Part shown: piece by piece, positions 41,651-50,062 of the stretch
Position numbering within the stretch: position 1 is the stretch's first letter
Layout: each line of letters opens with the position of its first letter
NCBI GenBank assembly: GCA_937911265.1
Contig: CALDRG010000057.1
Location: forward strand, 23,003 to 87,002
Reading direction: 5' to 3'
Length of the DNA: 64,000 nucleotides
DNA from: Thalassarchaeum sp002495735
Lineage (GTDB): Archaea > Thermoplasmatota > Poseidoniia > Poseidoniales > Thalassarchaeaceae
Notes under the pieces: generated by a model
What the model saw: only the letters and a program-made list of their open reading frames with translations
Database searches by the model: none
What the model was told of the DNA's origin: nothing
Program-made: the position numbers and the translations under genes

Positions 41651-42829
41651 TCACTCGGGTGCTATCGAACGGTTGATAACAATCCTCTGAACCTCTTGGG
41701 TACCTTCGTAAATCTGGGTAATCTTGGCATCGCGGAAGAATCGCTCGACGGGAAAGTCAGTTGTGTAGCCATACCCTCCGAGGACTTGGACCGCCCTCTC
41801 AGAAACCCACATTGCGGTATCGCCCGCGAAAAGCTTGGCCATGCTGGCCTCCTTGGTGTGCCTGGGGCCTGCATTCTCGTAGTGCATCTGCTTGGCCCAA
41901 GCCGCCTTGTAAACCATCATTCTGGCCGCTTCGGTTCGGGTAGCCATGTCTGCGAGGTAGTTGCCGATGCTCTGGTGGTGGGCAATCGGCTTGCCGAAGG
42001 CGACCCGCTCGTGAGCGTAGTTCAGTGCCGCCTCGTATGCCCCTTGCGCGATGCCTAGAGCCTGAGCAGCGATTCCTATCCTTGAGTTGTCGAGCGCATT
42101 CATGGCTATTGGAAATCCCTCTCCGGAGCTCTTTAGGACATTCTCCACCGGAACTTTACAGTCCTCAAGAAGCAGCGAACAGGTGTCGCTAGATCTAATT
42201 CCGAGCTTGTCCTCCTTCTTTCCAACGGAGAAACCATCGAAACCTCTCTCGACGATGAATGCCGTCGTTCCCCCGTGCTTCTTCTGACCGTATTCAGGAT
42301 GGTCAACATCCTTGGCGAACAGCACGTAGATGCCGGCGCTCGCGCCGTTGGTTACCCACATTTTCTCGCCGTTCAGGACATAGTGGCTACCATCCTCGTT
42401 CAGTTTCGCCTTGCATCCGAGTGCAGCAGCGTCGGTACCTGCTCCGGCCTCGGATAGAGAATAGGCCCCAATCTCGCTTCCAACTAGTCTCGAGAGGTAC
42501 TTCTGTTTCTGCTCGTGGTTGCCGTGCAGGGCTATGGTCTTCGAGCATAGTCCGACATGTACGCAAAACATCACGGAGAACGATGGATCGACACGGGCAA
42601 GCTCCTCGACAATTATCGCTTCCGAGATGTCGTCGACTGGGCTACCTCCATAATCCTCGGGTATCGTGATGCCCTGCAGCCCGGATTGCTCGCAGAATGC
42701 CGCCCATTCCTCAAGGGGGGCCCGCTGCGCTCTGTCACGCTCCAAGCAAGTCGGGGCGAGTACGCTCTCAGCGAAATCGCGTACCATCTCGCGAATCATG
42801 CATTGTTCCTCAGTCTCGCGGAAATCCAT
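41651..42829 (-). CDS. acyl-CoA dehydrogenase, short/medium-chain type
   Basis: 392 residues from ATG 42829 (MDFRETEEQCMIREMVRDF); ATG 42841 is also possible, while the open frame continuing to 43177 is an artefact over a divergent gene. AYSLSEAGAGTDAAAL, NGEKMWVTNGASAG and the C-terminal VQVLGGYGYTTDFPVERFFRDAK are standard acyl-CoA dehydrogenase blocks. The catalytic base is Glu375 in QIYEGTQEVQRIVI. It would oxidise acyl-CoAs from fatty or branched-chain amino acids with EtfAB as electron acceptor. Chain length cannot be fixed from sequence. Confidence 0.93.
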   Translation of the reverse strand: MDFRETEEQCMIREMVRDFAESVLAPTCLERDRAQRAPLEEWAAFCEQSGLQGITIPEDYGGSPVDDISEAIIVEELARVDPSFSVMFCVHVGLCSKTIALHGNHEQKQKYLSRLVGSEIGAYSLSEAGAGTDAAALGCKAKLNEDGSHYVLNGEKMWVTNGASAGIYVLFAKDVDHPEYGQKKHGGTTAFIVERGFDGFSVGKKEDKLGIRSSDTCSLLLEDCKVPVENVLKSSGEGFPIAMNALDNSRIGIAAQALGIAQGAYEAALNYAHERVAFGKPIAHHQSIGNYLADMATRTEAARMMVYKAAWAKQMHYENAGPRHTKEASMAKLFAGDTAMWVSERAVQVLGGYGYTTDFPVERFFRDAKITQIYEGTQEVQRIVINRSIAPE

Positions 42830-42943
42830 CTCTCTCCCCATGCAACCGAGGCGGGTTTCGTTGTTAATCCCTCGTGGTCTTCTGAGGGGCATCCCAATCG
42901 AATAGTTCAAATTGCTCATCTGAGCGGCCGAGTTCGGTATAAC

Positions 42944-43447
42944 ATGGCGAACGGCGACTATTCCGAGTTCAGCATCGCACACGACCGTAGGTACACGTTG
43001 GAACATCTTTGGCTCCAAGCGTTGGATGACAAAGCAAAATCGGTGAAGGTCGGAATCAGCGAATTCATCCGTGCTGAGTACGGCAACATCGTCAGAGTAG
43101 TACTCACTCGCCCTGAGGATGATAGCGAGTTCAAGGGTGACTCCGATGCCGAGGACAACGATGACGACTCTCCTCAAATCATGGGGAGCGGTGACGAGGT
43201 CGGGTCGGATGACCTGTTGATTACCATCACCACCAGCTACAATGGCGTGATTGAGACACTTCTGATAAATTCCCCTTTCTCTTGTAAGATTCTGGAACTG
43301 AATGGGGAGGTCGAAGACAATCCAGACCTACTCAACGACGAGGCCTATGGGGACGGTTGGTGCGTGATAGTGGAGCCACACGAATTCGACGAGGACCAAT
43401 TCCTCAATCAGGAAGAGTACATTGAGATGCTGAACGAGTTGCCCTAG
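42944..43447 (+). CDS. GcvH-like protein lacking the lipoyl lysine
   Basis: 167 residues from ATG 42944; the frame is open from 42557 but the earlier part is antisense to the acyl-CoA dehydrogenase. RRYTLEHLWLQ, VKVGISEFIRAEYGNIVRVVL and the C-terminal LNDEAYGDGWCVIVEPHEFDEDQFLNQEEYIEML follow glycine cleavage H protein. Between them lies an acidic insertion of about 35 residues (EDNDDDSPQ region). Aligned with the ESVKA lipoylation site, the lysine is replaced by isoleucine (Ile103 in NGVIETLL). It therefore cannot carry lipoate in the usual way. It is divergent from the acyl-CoA dehydrogenase (about 100-115 bases) and overlaps the CCA gene tail by four bases. A regulatory or scaffold role is possible. 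Confidence 0.75.
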   Translation: MANGDYSEFSIAHDRRYTLEHLWLQALDDKAKSVKVGISEFIRAEYGNIVRVVLTRPEDDSEFKGDSDAEDNDDDSPQIMGSGDEVGSDDLLITITTSYNGVIETLLINSPFSCKILELNGEVEDNPDLLNDEAYGDGWCVIVEPHEFDEDQFLNQEEYIEMLNELP

Positions 43448-44682
43448 GGCCAACTGAGTGCTGTCCACTCTTCGTGATCTGAGTCTCTCCAGTTCAACTC
43501 ATCCAGTAACGACAGAACTCTTTCTGCAGTAGGCAGGTCCCGTTCTACCTGGATTCTGTGCAACAGCCCCTTCAGACGCCCCATCCTCGGACCCGGATCC
43601 AGCCCGGTGGCAGCAACCAGAGTGTTTCCGTCTATCAGGGGGGCGTTACCTGCAATGAGGGGGCTTAGTGTGGCCAGAGCCTCGACGAACTCGGTGGTTT
43701 CTTTCCCCAATCCGTGCGAATAGGCAATGAAAGCATTCTGCCACTCTAGAGGGAGAGCAGCACGGAAGCGGCGAAGCCCACCAATTTCAGTTGTCACAGG
43801 GGTATTCTTCGCGTCGTGAAGGAACGCGACTTGACGTAACGGCCCCTTTGCCATCATGAGGGCATTGCGTAGATTGCCCGCGAGGGCATTGCCCTCGGAC
43901 GGGTCATCGCTGCACAGCAGAGCGAGATTGACCAGAAAGTCGGTGCAGAATGATGGTGATACGGTACAGGCGATTCTAGGTAGGACATGTTCCAGAACAC
44001 CGTCTTCATGCATTTGCAAGATTACCTCTCCAGCATTTCTACCTCCGAGAATCCTTTCCATCTCCATTCCAATCCGCTCTCTGGAAACCCCATCGAGCAT
44101 ACTGAGGTTCCCTCTCACAGCAGATCTCAACGAGGACTCCATGTCCCGCATGCCACCAGTGGAATCTAGGAATCGGTACGCCCTCATTATCCGTAGACCA
44201 TCTTCACCAAGCCTCTCGCTTGCTTCACCTACTGCCCTCAGGACACCCGCTCGTAGATCGGACATACCGTCATAGGGATCTATCACATCGCCATCCGAGT
44301 CGATGGCCATCGCATTTATCGTGAAATCTCGCCGGGCCAAATCATCCTCTATACTCTGGCCAAATTCTACCTGATCTGGCCTCCTGCCATCGCCGTAACT
44401 ACCTTCGCTTCGCAACGTAGTCACCTCCCAAGTTCCATCAGAGATATTATCTTTCAATCGGACAATCACTGTACCATACTTCTCCCCTACCATGAGAGAG
44501 CGCGGAAACAGTCCCTTGACCTCAGCAGGCAGCAGTGTAGTGGCAATATCTAAGTCAGTTTCGTGACGGCCCGAAGCAGCCTCCCTGACCCATCCTCCGA
44601 CTATCCACGCCTCGCCGGCCGAGCGCAGCCCTTCCAACACCAGCCTGTCGGCTTTGCTGAGGTGCTCATACGCGGATCCCAT
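43444..44682 (-). CDS. cca: CCA-adding enzyme / poly(A) polymerase family, class II (bacterial type)
   Basis: 412 residues. AWIVGGWVREAASGRHETDLDIAT carries the GG motif and the metal ligands Asp43 and Asp45 in DLD; RRDFTINAMAID and EDGLRIMRAYRFLDSTGG are the next class II motifs, including the ERRD-like templating region. Archaea normally use class I CCA enzymes of different sequence, so this is a bacterial-type gene. All five tRNAs here already encode CCA, so the enzyme would serve repair rather than maturation. Poly(A) polymerase activity is an alternative. It is divergent from the gene at 44756. Confidence 0.9.
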   Translation of the reverse strand: MGSAYEHLSKADRLVLEGLRSAGEAWIVGGWVREAASGRHETDLDIATTLLPAEVKGLFPRSLMVGEKYGTVIVRLKDNISDGTWEVTTLRSEGSYGDGRRPDQVEFGQSIEDDLARRDFTINAMAIDSDGDVIDPYDGMSDLRAGVLRAVGEASERLGEDGLRIMRAYRFLDSTGGMRDMESSLRSAVRGNLSMLDGVSRERIGMEMERILGGRNAGEVILQMHEDGVLEHVLPRIACTVSPSFCTDFLVNLALLCSDDPSEGNALAGNLRNALMMAKGPLRQVAFLHDAKNTPVTTEIGGLRRFRAALPLEWQNAFIAYSHGLGKETTEFVEALATLSPLIAGNAPLIDGNTLVAATGLDPGPRMGRLKGLLHRIQVERDLPTAERVLSLLDELNWRDSDHEEWTALSWP

Positions 44683-44755
44683 GTTGCGCCGACGGCCTTC
44701 TGGACATGATTGCTTCGGGCGTTAGGCATATTGGGAAACAGCCCCTCGGCTCTAT

Positions 44756-45169
44756 GTGAAGGTCGAACTCGTACCCGTCGAAACTCTGCTTCCACACGAG
44801 CAGGTAGAGGAACATCGAGTCGACAATCTAGAGAAGATGACTCTACGCTGGAAGGCTTACACTAAGCCCTTGCTGGTCGATCGCAAGACAGGCACAATAC
44901 TGGACGGCCATCACCGGACTAGCGTTGCGAATAGGCTGGAGCTTCTGTGCCTGCCGTGTGTACGGGTCGACTATCTCGAAGACGACCGGGTGACGCTGAC
45001 TGTTTGGCCCCGCTGTGGACGCGACTCATTAGAGAAGGAAGAGGTCGTCGAAGCAGCGCTGTCTGGTGAACTGTTTCCCCCTAAGACATCCAGGCATCTT
45101 CTCTCGGATCATCTTCCACCGATTTCGATACCGCTGTCCAGACTCTTACAGCCAGCAATAGAAAATTAA
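44756..45169 (+). CDS. ParB/Srx-fold protein, SerK-like (possible free-serine kinase)
   Basis: 137 residues from GTG 44756. The opening VELVPVETLLPHEQVEEHR, the motif TGTILDGHHRTSVANRL and the later GELFPPKTSRHLL follow a ParB/sulfiredoxin-like nucleotide-binding fold. DGHHR with the PPKT(S/T)RH ending recalls SerK of Thermococcus, which phosphorylates free serine with ADP. If so it links to SerC (20231) and the HAD phosphatase (48770). It is shorter than SerK as I recall, so a plain ParB-like DNA-binding or nuclease role remains possible. It lies tail to tail with the PCMT-like gene, 4 bases apart. Confidence 0.6.
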   Translation: MKVELVPVETLLPHEQVEEHRVDNLEKMTLRWKAYTKPLLVDRKTGTILDGHHRTSVANRLELLCLPCVRVDYLEDDRVTLTVWPRCGRDSLEKEEVVEAALSGELFPPKTSRHLLSDHLPPISIPLSRLLQPAIEN

Positions 45170-45173
45170 CCAT

Positions 45174-46172
45174 CTAAGGTATGAGATCCTCGTGTCCGCC
45201 AAACATATCCTGATCATCATCTTCGGGCGAGCCGGGGTTGGCCATCTCAACTGACAGATAATCCCCGAACAGCGGCCACATGGGGCCAAGCCACTCCATC
45301 TCCATTAGCAGAAGTTCCATCACCGGGTGCTCTAGAATCTCGTCCTCAGTGGATTCCTCATCTAGGAGAGGCAGGTCGATAGGAAGGTCTCTGAGGGATA
45401 TGATTAGTCCCTCCAACCTATCGATAGTTTCTTCTTCGATTTCTATTACTTCAGCCATCAGATCAAGTAAGTCTTCAAGGTGTTCAGCCAGAGAATGCGG
45501 ATCTAGAGGAGATCTCTCCGACTCAGCGAGATCCATTGGTCCGAAAACCACCCCTCCAAGGTCGGTATCCATCCAATCATTACCCTGCCGCTCCCTCTTG
45601 AGCAGCCTTTGGTGGAGCGGACCTCCAAACGGACCTAGCACGAAGCCGCCTTCCTCGACCATCGACTCCACCTCGGGAGCTAGTCCCCTGACGGCTCCAG
45701 TGACAAGTACTCTGTCTACTCGTCTGCTGAAGTCCGCCCAACCCTCTATGGCATCAGGTGGCAACGCCCTCAGCAGGCCCATCGAGCGGTGTAGTTCCAA
45801 TCTCTCGCTGGTATGCTGTAGGACCTCATGGTGAGGCTCGATGATAGTCACAGTGCCGTCTGGACCGAGCATGCAATCGAGGAGTGAAGCAAGATACCCT
45901 CCCTTGGAACCCATCAACAGCACGTGCTGCCCCTCTCTAATCTCAAGGTGGTGCAACAGGGTCGCTACCATGTGAGGGGCAGAAATGGTCTTGGCCGCAC
46001 CGCTCTCAGTGACTAGGAATGGGACTGGTTTGTCCATCAGGAACGGCTCCGTGTCGTAGTCAGTAAAATTTCCAAGGTCAACGGAATTCATAGCTTCGGC
46101 GATTCTGTCATCGACTGGTACCCCTGCGGCCCTGAGCCGTTTGACCAAGTCGGAAATACCCTCCACACACAC
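45174..46172 (-). CDS. PCMT-like SAM methyltransferase with acidic C-terminal extension
   Basis: 332 residues from a GTG; a second GTG lies two codons in. TISAPHMVATLLHHLEIREGQHVLLMGSKGGYLASLL matches the protein-L-isoaspartate methyltransferase core, with the SAM loop as GSKGGYL in place of GTGSGY. The family repairs isoaspartyl residues. The last 120 residues are acidic and helical (EDLLDLMAEVIEIEEETIDRL) and are not part of standard PCMT, so the protein may have a different target. It is divergent from tRNA-Val. Confidence 0.75.
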   Translation of the reverse strand: MCVEGISDLVKRLRAAGVPVDDRIAEAMNSVDLGNFTDYDTEPFLMDKPVPFLVTESGAAKTISAPHMVATLLHHLEIREGQHVLLMGSKGGYLASLLDCMLGPDGTVTIIEPHHEVLQHTSERLELHRSMGLLRALPPDAIEGWADFSRRVDRVLVTGAVRGLAPEVESMVEEGGFVLGPFGGPLHQRLLKRERQGNDWMDTDLGGVVFGPMDLAESERSPLDPHSLAEHLEDLLDLMAEVIEIEEETIDRLEGLIISLRDLPIDLPLLDEESTEDEILEHPVMELLLMEMEWLGPMWPLFGDYLSVEMANPGSPEDDDQDMFGGHEDLIP

Positions 46173-46231
46173 CCCTCTGTATTGTCATCCAGCCGCAGAG
46201 GATTTGAACACAACGCCCGTGCGCTCTCTTA

Positions 46232-46307
46232 GGGTCCGTGGTCTAGGGGTTATGACGTCGCTTTTACAAAGCGAAGATCGCAGGTTCAATTCCTGCCGGA
46301 CCCACCA
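46232..46307 (+). tRNA. tRNA-Val (anticodon TAC)
   Basis: 76-base cloverleaf: acceptor GGGTCCG/CGGACCC, anticodon loop TTTACAA giving TAC (reads GUA), T arm GCAGG-TTCAATT-CCTGC, encoded CCA at 46305-46307. D arm, T arm and variable loop are the same as in the tRNA-Val at 19445, so the two share a recent ancestor or are kept alike. Confidence 0.97.
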
Positions 46308-46403
46308 AGCGTAAAACGACGTCAGACTCCGTCAATCGCACTATTGAGTCCATATTTGACTCTGAGACGTGAGTGAAACTCTCAAGAGTGTCGGCCATGG
46401 CCG

Positions 46404-47093
46404 GTGAACGTGGTCGAAGAGACTGCGGGACTGGCTTCCCGAGTGACCCGCCGACTTCGCATGCGAGGTTGGACCGTATCGACTGCCGAGTCTTGCACTG
46501 GAGGGCTGCTGGCATCATTGATCACTGACATCTCCGGAGCGTCTGAATGGTTCAAGCAAGGATGGGTGGTCTACTCCAACGAGTCCAAGATGCGCGAGCT
46601 TGGTGTCGAGAAGACAGCATTTGACGAGGGCGAGGCCGGAGCTGTTTCGCACGAGGTCGCAGTGCAGATGGCTCAGGGAGCGCGCTACCAGTCGGACTCG
46701 GACGTGGCAATCTCCATCACTGGCATTGCTGGACCAGGAGGTGCGACCGCTGACAAGGAGGTCGGCAGGGTGCACGTGGCAGTAGTAACTGAGGATTATT
46801 TTCTAGTCAGGAGGATGGACTATGGCGATAATGACCGGCTGGACAACAAACGCTCTTTCGCCGCCTTCGCATTCAGACTGGCCCTTGAGACTCTAGATAG
46901 GGTGGAAGAGAACGAGGAGAGAGAGTCCAAAGCGTCCAACGGGCAGGTCGAGAGTGCTGAGATAGACACCTCCGGGCTCGATCCGTCTGACGAGGAGTGG
47001 GAAGGCAGCATGATCTGGCAGGGCACCAAGAAGACGGTGGCCAAGGAGATCTCCGAGGTCGATCTCGCTTCACTCACAGATTGGGATGACTGA
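46404..47093 (+). CDS. CinA C-terminal domain protein (nicotinamide-nucleotide amidase)
   Basis: 229 residues from GTG 46404. STAESCTGGLLASLITDISGAS and FKQGWVVYSNESKMRELGV, with ITGIAGPGGATADKEVGRV, identify the stand-alone CinA-C (PncC) domain, which deamidates NMN in NAD recycling. The N-terminal CinA domain is absent. The final 60 residues are an acidic, low-complexity tail not seen in the family. It lies 96 bases after tRNA-Val, with a GAGTC/GACTC inverted pair in the gap, and two bases before a hairpin. Confidence 0.9.
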   Translation: MNVVEETAGLASRVTRRLRMRGWTVSTAESCTGGLLASLITDISGASEWFKQGWVVYSNESKMRELGVEKTAFDEGEAGAVSHEVAVQMAQGARYQSDSDVAISITGIAGPGGATADKEVGRVHVAVVTEDYFLVRRMDYGDNDRLDNKRSFAAFAFRLALETLDRVEENEERESKASNGQVESAEIDTSGLDPSDEEWEGSMIWQGTKKTVAKEISEVDLASLTDWDD

Positions 47094-47095
47094 AT

Positions 47096-47112
47096 CGGTG
47101 CCTATGGCACCG
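47096..47112. promoter_or_regulatory. 7-bp hairpin between cinA-C and the DP1 gene
   Basis: CGGTGCC, loop TAT, GGCACCG. It begins two bases after the cinA-C stop codon and ends 52 bases before the DP1 ATG. Position right behind a stop suggests protection or processing of the upstream mRNA 3' end. Confidence 0.5.
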
Positions 47113-47164
47113 GCACGGAATTCCTGCGATATTATCATGAGCGTTCCCGGCACACCCGCTGAGG

Positions 47165-48787
47165 ATGGTCGATGAGGAATGGGCGAATCGGCAGCGTCAA
47201 CTGACCGCTGCGGGGCTGCTCGTGCTCGGTAAGGCGGCCCAAGAGAGGATTCAACGCCTCTCCGACATCTCATCCTTAATCGAAGCCGCCCAGAGATCGA
47301 ATGTGGTAATGCTCAGTGAGAGGGCCGTGGAAGAGATGCTGACATTGGTCCCGACTGAGGAGGCCATCGATGCGCCTCAGGACATTCCAAGGTCCAAACA
47401 GGCAACTCTGCCGGACCCGGAGAGCCAATCTGCTATCGGCAGGACACTGGCACCCGTAGGGCCCCAGGTGCTCGCCCCTCCTGTGCGTCGCCACGGCCTT
47501 GATCACTACAATCTCGACGACTTCCCAATGCAGGCCAAGGATGTCGACTCGGAGATTGAGATTCACTTCGATATCACAGGCAACTCGACTACGGAGGGTA
47601 AGATGAGCGACATAAGGTCGTGCTTCTCTGACAGGCTGCGCCAGATTCGCCAGATGATGATCTCGGGCCAAGCTCTGCCGCGCCGCCCAATCAGTGTCTC
47701 GGAGGCGTGGCGCAATAGGCAGCGTCACTCGAGTCGAGATTACGAAGTCACTTTGGTGGGTCTTGTCAGCGTGGATAAGTGGTCCAAAGGAGGCTACCTG
47801 TGGTTTGATGTCGAAGACGACTCGATGCAGATTAGGTGTATGCTGAAGGAACCCTCTGGAGCATCTAACTTCCACCCATCACTGGATGGTCTGATGAATG
47901 ACGATGTAGTCGGAGTCAGCGGGCACTTCGTGATAGGGAACAGGGACCCATATTTCTCGGTGAGCGACATCCACATGCCTCCATTGGGAAGGCATTCCAA
48001 GTCCGCTGCCAGCGAGGCCGAGGCCGTCTCAGCCGCTTTCCTGTCCGATGTTCATGTCGGCAGTAAGACCTTTCTAGCACCCCAATGGGAGAAGATGATT
48101 GAATGGTTCAGAAAAGACCCTCTAGCCCGGACTGTGAAGTACTTCGTACTGAGCGGCGACGGTGTCGACGGTGTGGGCATCTATCCGGGCCAGGAGCGTC
48201 ACCTCGCCATCAAGGACCTGTTCAACCAGTACGGCGAGCTGGCAAGGCTACTGGAGGATCTGCCTGACTGGGTCGATTTGATGATCTTGCCGGGTAACCA
48301 CGACGCGGTTCGTCCGGCCGAGCCGCAACCTGCGTTGGACCCAGAGGTCCAACAGGACTACTCGGACGCAGTGTTCGTGGGCAATCCCTGCGACTTCAGT
48401 CTGCACGGCGTCCGTATACTGGCATACCACGGCAAGAGCATCGATGACTTCGTCGCAGGACTTCGCTCTGTAACTTACTCATCACCGGAATTAGCGATGA
48501 GGGCAATGATGGAACGCAGGCACCTAGCTCCGTCATGGGGCGGAAAGACCCCGCTTTCCCCCGAGCCGGAGGATAGAATGGTCATCTCGACTGTCCCCGA
48601 CATCTTCGTGACCGGCCACGTGCATGGGCACTACGTCGGCAATCACAAAGGAACCACGATGGTACACAGTTCGACCTGGCAGGATCAGACCGACTACCAA
48701 CGTATGCTGGGGTTCCAGCCCAAGCCCTGCATCCTGACAATCGTCAATCTGCATACGCACGCCACGGCCTCAATCCCCTTCGCCTGA
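47165..48787 (+). CDS. polB: DNA polymerase D small subunit (DP1), 3'-5' exonuclease
   Basis: 540 residues. The first 180 residues are poorly conserved and include a helical N-terminal domain; an OB fold follows (about 190-280, VTLVGLVSVDKWSKGGYLWFDVED). The Mre11-like phosphoesterase domain has SDVHVGS (Asp295, His297), SGDGVDGVG, GNHD (377-380), YHGKSIDD and GHVHGH. DP1 proofreads for the catalytic subunit DP2, which is not in the window. PolD is restricted to archaea. Convergent with the HAD gene, overlapping it by 18 bases. Confidence 0.96.
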   Translation: MVDEEWANRQRQLTAAGLLVLGKAAQERIQRLSDISSLIEAAQRSNVVMLSERAVEEMLTLVPTEEAIDAPQDIPRSKQATLPDPESQSAIGRTLAPVGPQVLAPPVRRHGLDHYNLDDFPMQAKDVDSEIEIHFDITGNSTTEGKMSDIRSCFSDRLRQIRQMMISGQALPRRPISVSEAWRNRQRHSSRDYEVTLVGLVSVDKWSKGGYLWFDVEDDSMQIRCMLKEPSGASNFHPSLDGLMNDDVVGVSGHFVIGNRDPYFSVSDIHMPPLGRHSKSAASEAEAVSAAFLSDVHVGSKTFLAPQWEKMIEWFRKDPLARTVKYFVLSGDGVDGVGIYPGQERHLAIKDLFNQYGELARLLEDLPDWVDLMILPGNHDAVRPAEPQPALDPEVQQDYSDAVFVGNPCDFSLHGVRILAYHGKSIDDFVAGLRSVTYSSPELAMRAMMERRHLAPSWGGKTPLSPEPEDRMVISTVPDIFVTGHVHGHYVGNHKGTTMVHSSTWQDQTDYQRMLGFQPKPCILTIVNLHTHATASIPFA

Positions 48788-49462
48788 ATCGGGAAAGTTC
48801 TCACCGTCATACAAATGCTGCCAGAGATCACGCAGATCATCGCCTTCTACCACCGGCACCCCTGCTCCCTTGAAGGCATCCACAGCCCTCTGCCGGGCCG
48901 GGTTGAAACCGATGAACTGAGAGCCAGGGATCATCATTGACAAGTCTGTGCTGGAATCTCCCACTGAGACGATTCCCGACGGGTCAATTCCCTCGATTCT
49001 AGCCAGTTTCTCCACCAACAGCCCCTTCTCGTGCGAGTTAACGCGCGAGGGAGTGGGCCCGCGCAGCCAACCGTCGTCATCCCAGTCGAAACCATTGGCG
49101 ACCCAGTCATCGACCTTGAGCATCGATGCTATACTCGCGACGAAGACATCTACGCCTGCGGAGACTATGGCCACGAAGACCCCCCTCTCCTGCAACTCGC
49201 GCACGACATCACGTGCCCCGGTCATCAGGGTGATGCCGGAATAGCATCGCGCGATGTCATCACGATGTATGCGAGGCTGCACTGCTGTCCATAGGCGTAT
49301 GTCTTCTGCCATGAACTCGTCATCGCTGATTTCACGATTGAGGAAACGTTCCAAGGTCTCGAGGTTTTCAGTCCCGAAGTAATCGTGAATGTTCTGCCAC
49401 GAGGAGCCGTTGTCTGTGAGCACACCATCGCAGTCAAAGACCACGGCACCAAGTTCACTCAT
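48770..49462 (-). CDS. HAD-superfamily phosphatase, phosphoserine phosphatase-like
   Basis: 230 residues. Motif I is FDCDGVLTDNG (Asp10 nucleophile, Asp12), motif II lies in IVSAGVDVF, and the C-terminal Mg site is GDSSTDLSMM. The helical cap (NLETLERFLNREISDDEF) and overall pattern resemble archaeal SerB-like phosphatases, so removal of phosphate from phosphoserine is likely but other small phosphates are possible. With serC it would give the last two steps of serine synthesis. It is divergent from the MoaD-like gene; the 77-base gap contains no clear motif. Confidence 0.8.
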   Translation of the reverse strand: MSELGAVVFDCDGVLTDNGSSWQNIHDYFGTENLETLERFLNREISDDEFMAEDIRLWTAVQPRIHRDDIARCYSGITLMTGARDVVRELQERGVFVAIVSAGVDVFVASIASMLKVDDWVANGFDWDDDGWLRGPTPSRVNSHEKGLLVEKLARIEGIDPSGIVSVGDSSTDLSMMIPGSQFIGFNPARQRAVDAFKGAGVPVVEGDDLRDLWQHLYDGENFPDSGEGD

Positions 49463-49539
49463 CGCCCCTTCGCGGTGCGCGGGTGGTATAGTCCCTGCGA
49501 GGGAGATGGGTTGATGGGAGCCGCTGAGTTCGGCGGTGC

Positions 49540-49797
49540 GTGGCTGACACAGGGAAGGCTGTCAAGGTTAGAATGCTGTTCTTCGGGCCACTAGCCGAGA
49601 GGTTAGGTGAACGCGAGATTGAGGTCGCACTCAAGTTTGGAACCACCGCCGAGCAACTAATCGACAGGTTCGAGCTCTCAGAATACCTCGATTCGGGCCT
49701 CAGAGTGGCAATCGACGGCCAGATAGGAGCATCTCTTGATGTCCCATTGGCCGACTCTTCCGAGGTAGCCTTTCTCCCTCCTGTTTCTGGCGGTTGA
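49540..49797 (+). CDS. MoaD/ThiS-like ubiquitin-fold protein
   Basis: 85 residues from GTG 49540; ATG 49573 would give 74. VKVRMLFFGPLAERLGEREIEV is a typical MoaD start, and the protein ends FLPPVSGG with the diglycine needed for adenylation and thiocarboxylate formation. It may carry sulfur for molybdopterin or act as a SAMP protein modifier. This is the second such protein in the window (see 25157) and is closer to MoaD. No moaE or E1 is nearby; TatA follows after 55 bases. Confidence 0.85.
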   Translation: MADTGKAVKVRMLFFGPLAERLGEREIEVALKFGTTAEQLIDRFELSEYLDSGLRVAIDGQIGASLDVPLADSSEVAFLPPVSGG

Positions 49798-49852
49798 CGG
49801 GCCACCGAGCCGAAGCATTTGAACGAGAACACTCTCACCTAGGGATGATAGC

Positions 49853-50062
49853 ATGGCAATAGGAACTACAGAGATGGCGATTCTGATTGGATTTGCAGTA
49901 CTGTTCTTCGGCTCTAAGAAGATACCAGAGTTGGCCCGCAGTCTTGGATTGGCCAAGGGCGAGTATGAAATGGCAGTGAGTGAGGTCAGAAGTCCATCCG
50001 AAGCCGAGCATGATATGGACAGAGGCGGCATGACTGATGATGTCGCTGACGAGGCCGAATAA
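49853..50062 (+). CDS. tatA: Sec-independent translocase protein TatA
   Basis: 69 residues. One N-terminal helix (EMAILIGFAVLFFGSKKIPELARSLG) with the FFG-x2-KIPE-x2-R motif at the membrane edge, then an amphipathic helix and a short acidic tail, as in TatA. It multimerises to pass folded twin-arginine proteins. TatC is not in the window. The upstream gap has no strong ribosome-binding site. It meets the nob1 gene tail to tail with no spacer. Confidence 0.93.
   Translation: MAIGTTEMAILIGFAVLFFGSKKIPELARSLGLAKGEYEMAVSEVRSPSEAEHDMDRGGMTDDVADEAE

Noticed and set aside
42557..42943. Upstream open part of the GcvH-like frame, suggesting a 296-residue protein
   Set aside because: It lies antisense to the well-conserved acyl-CoA dehydrogenase and shows no GcvH features; homology begins only after the ATG at 42944.
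42842..43177. N-terminal extension of the acyl-CoA dehydrogenase to 508 residues
   Set aside because: The extension is antisense to the GcvH-like gene and is not part of the family; normal length is reached from 42829 or 42841.
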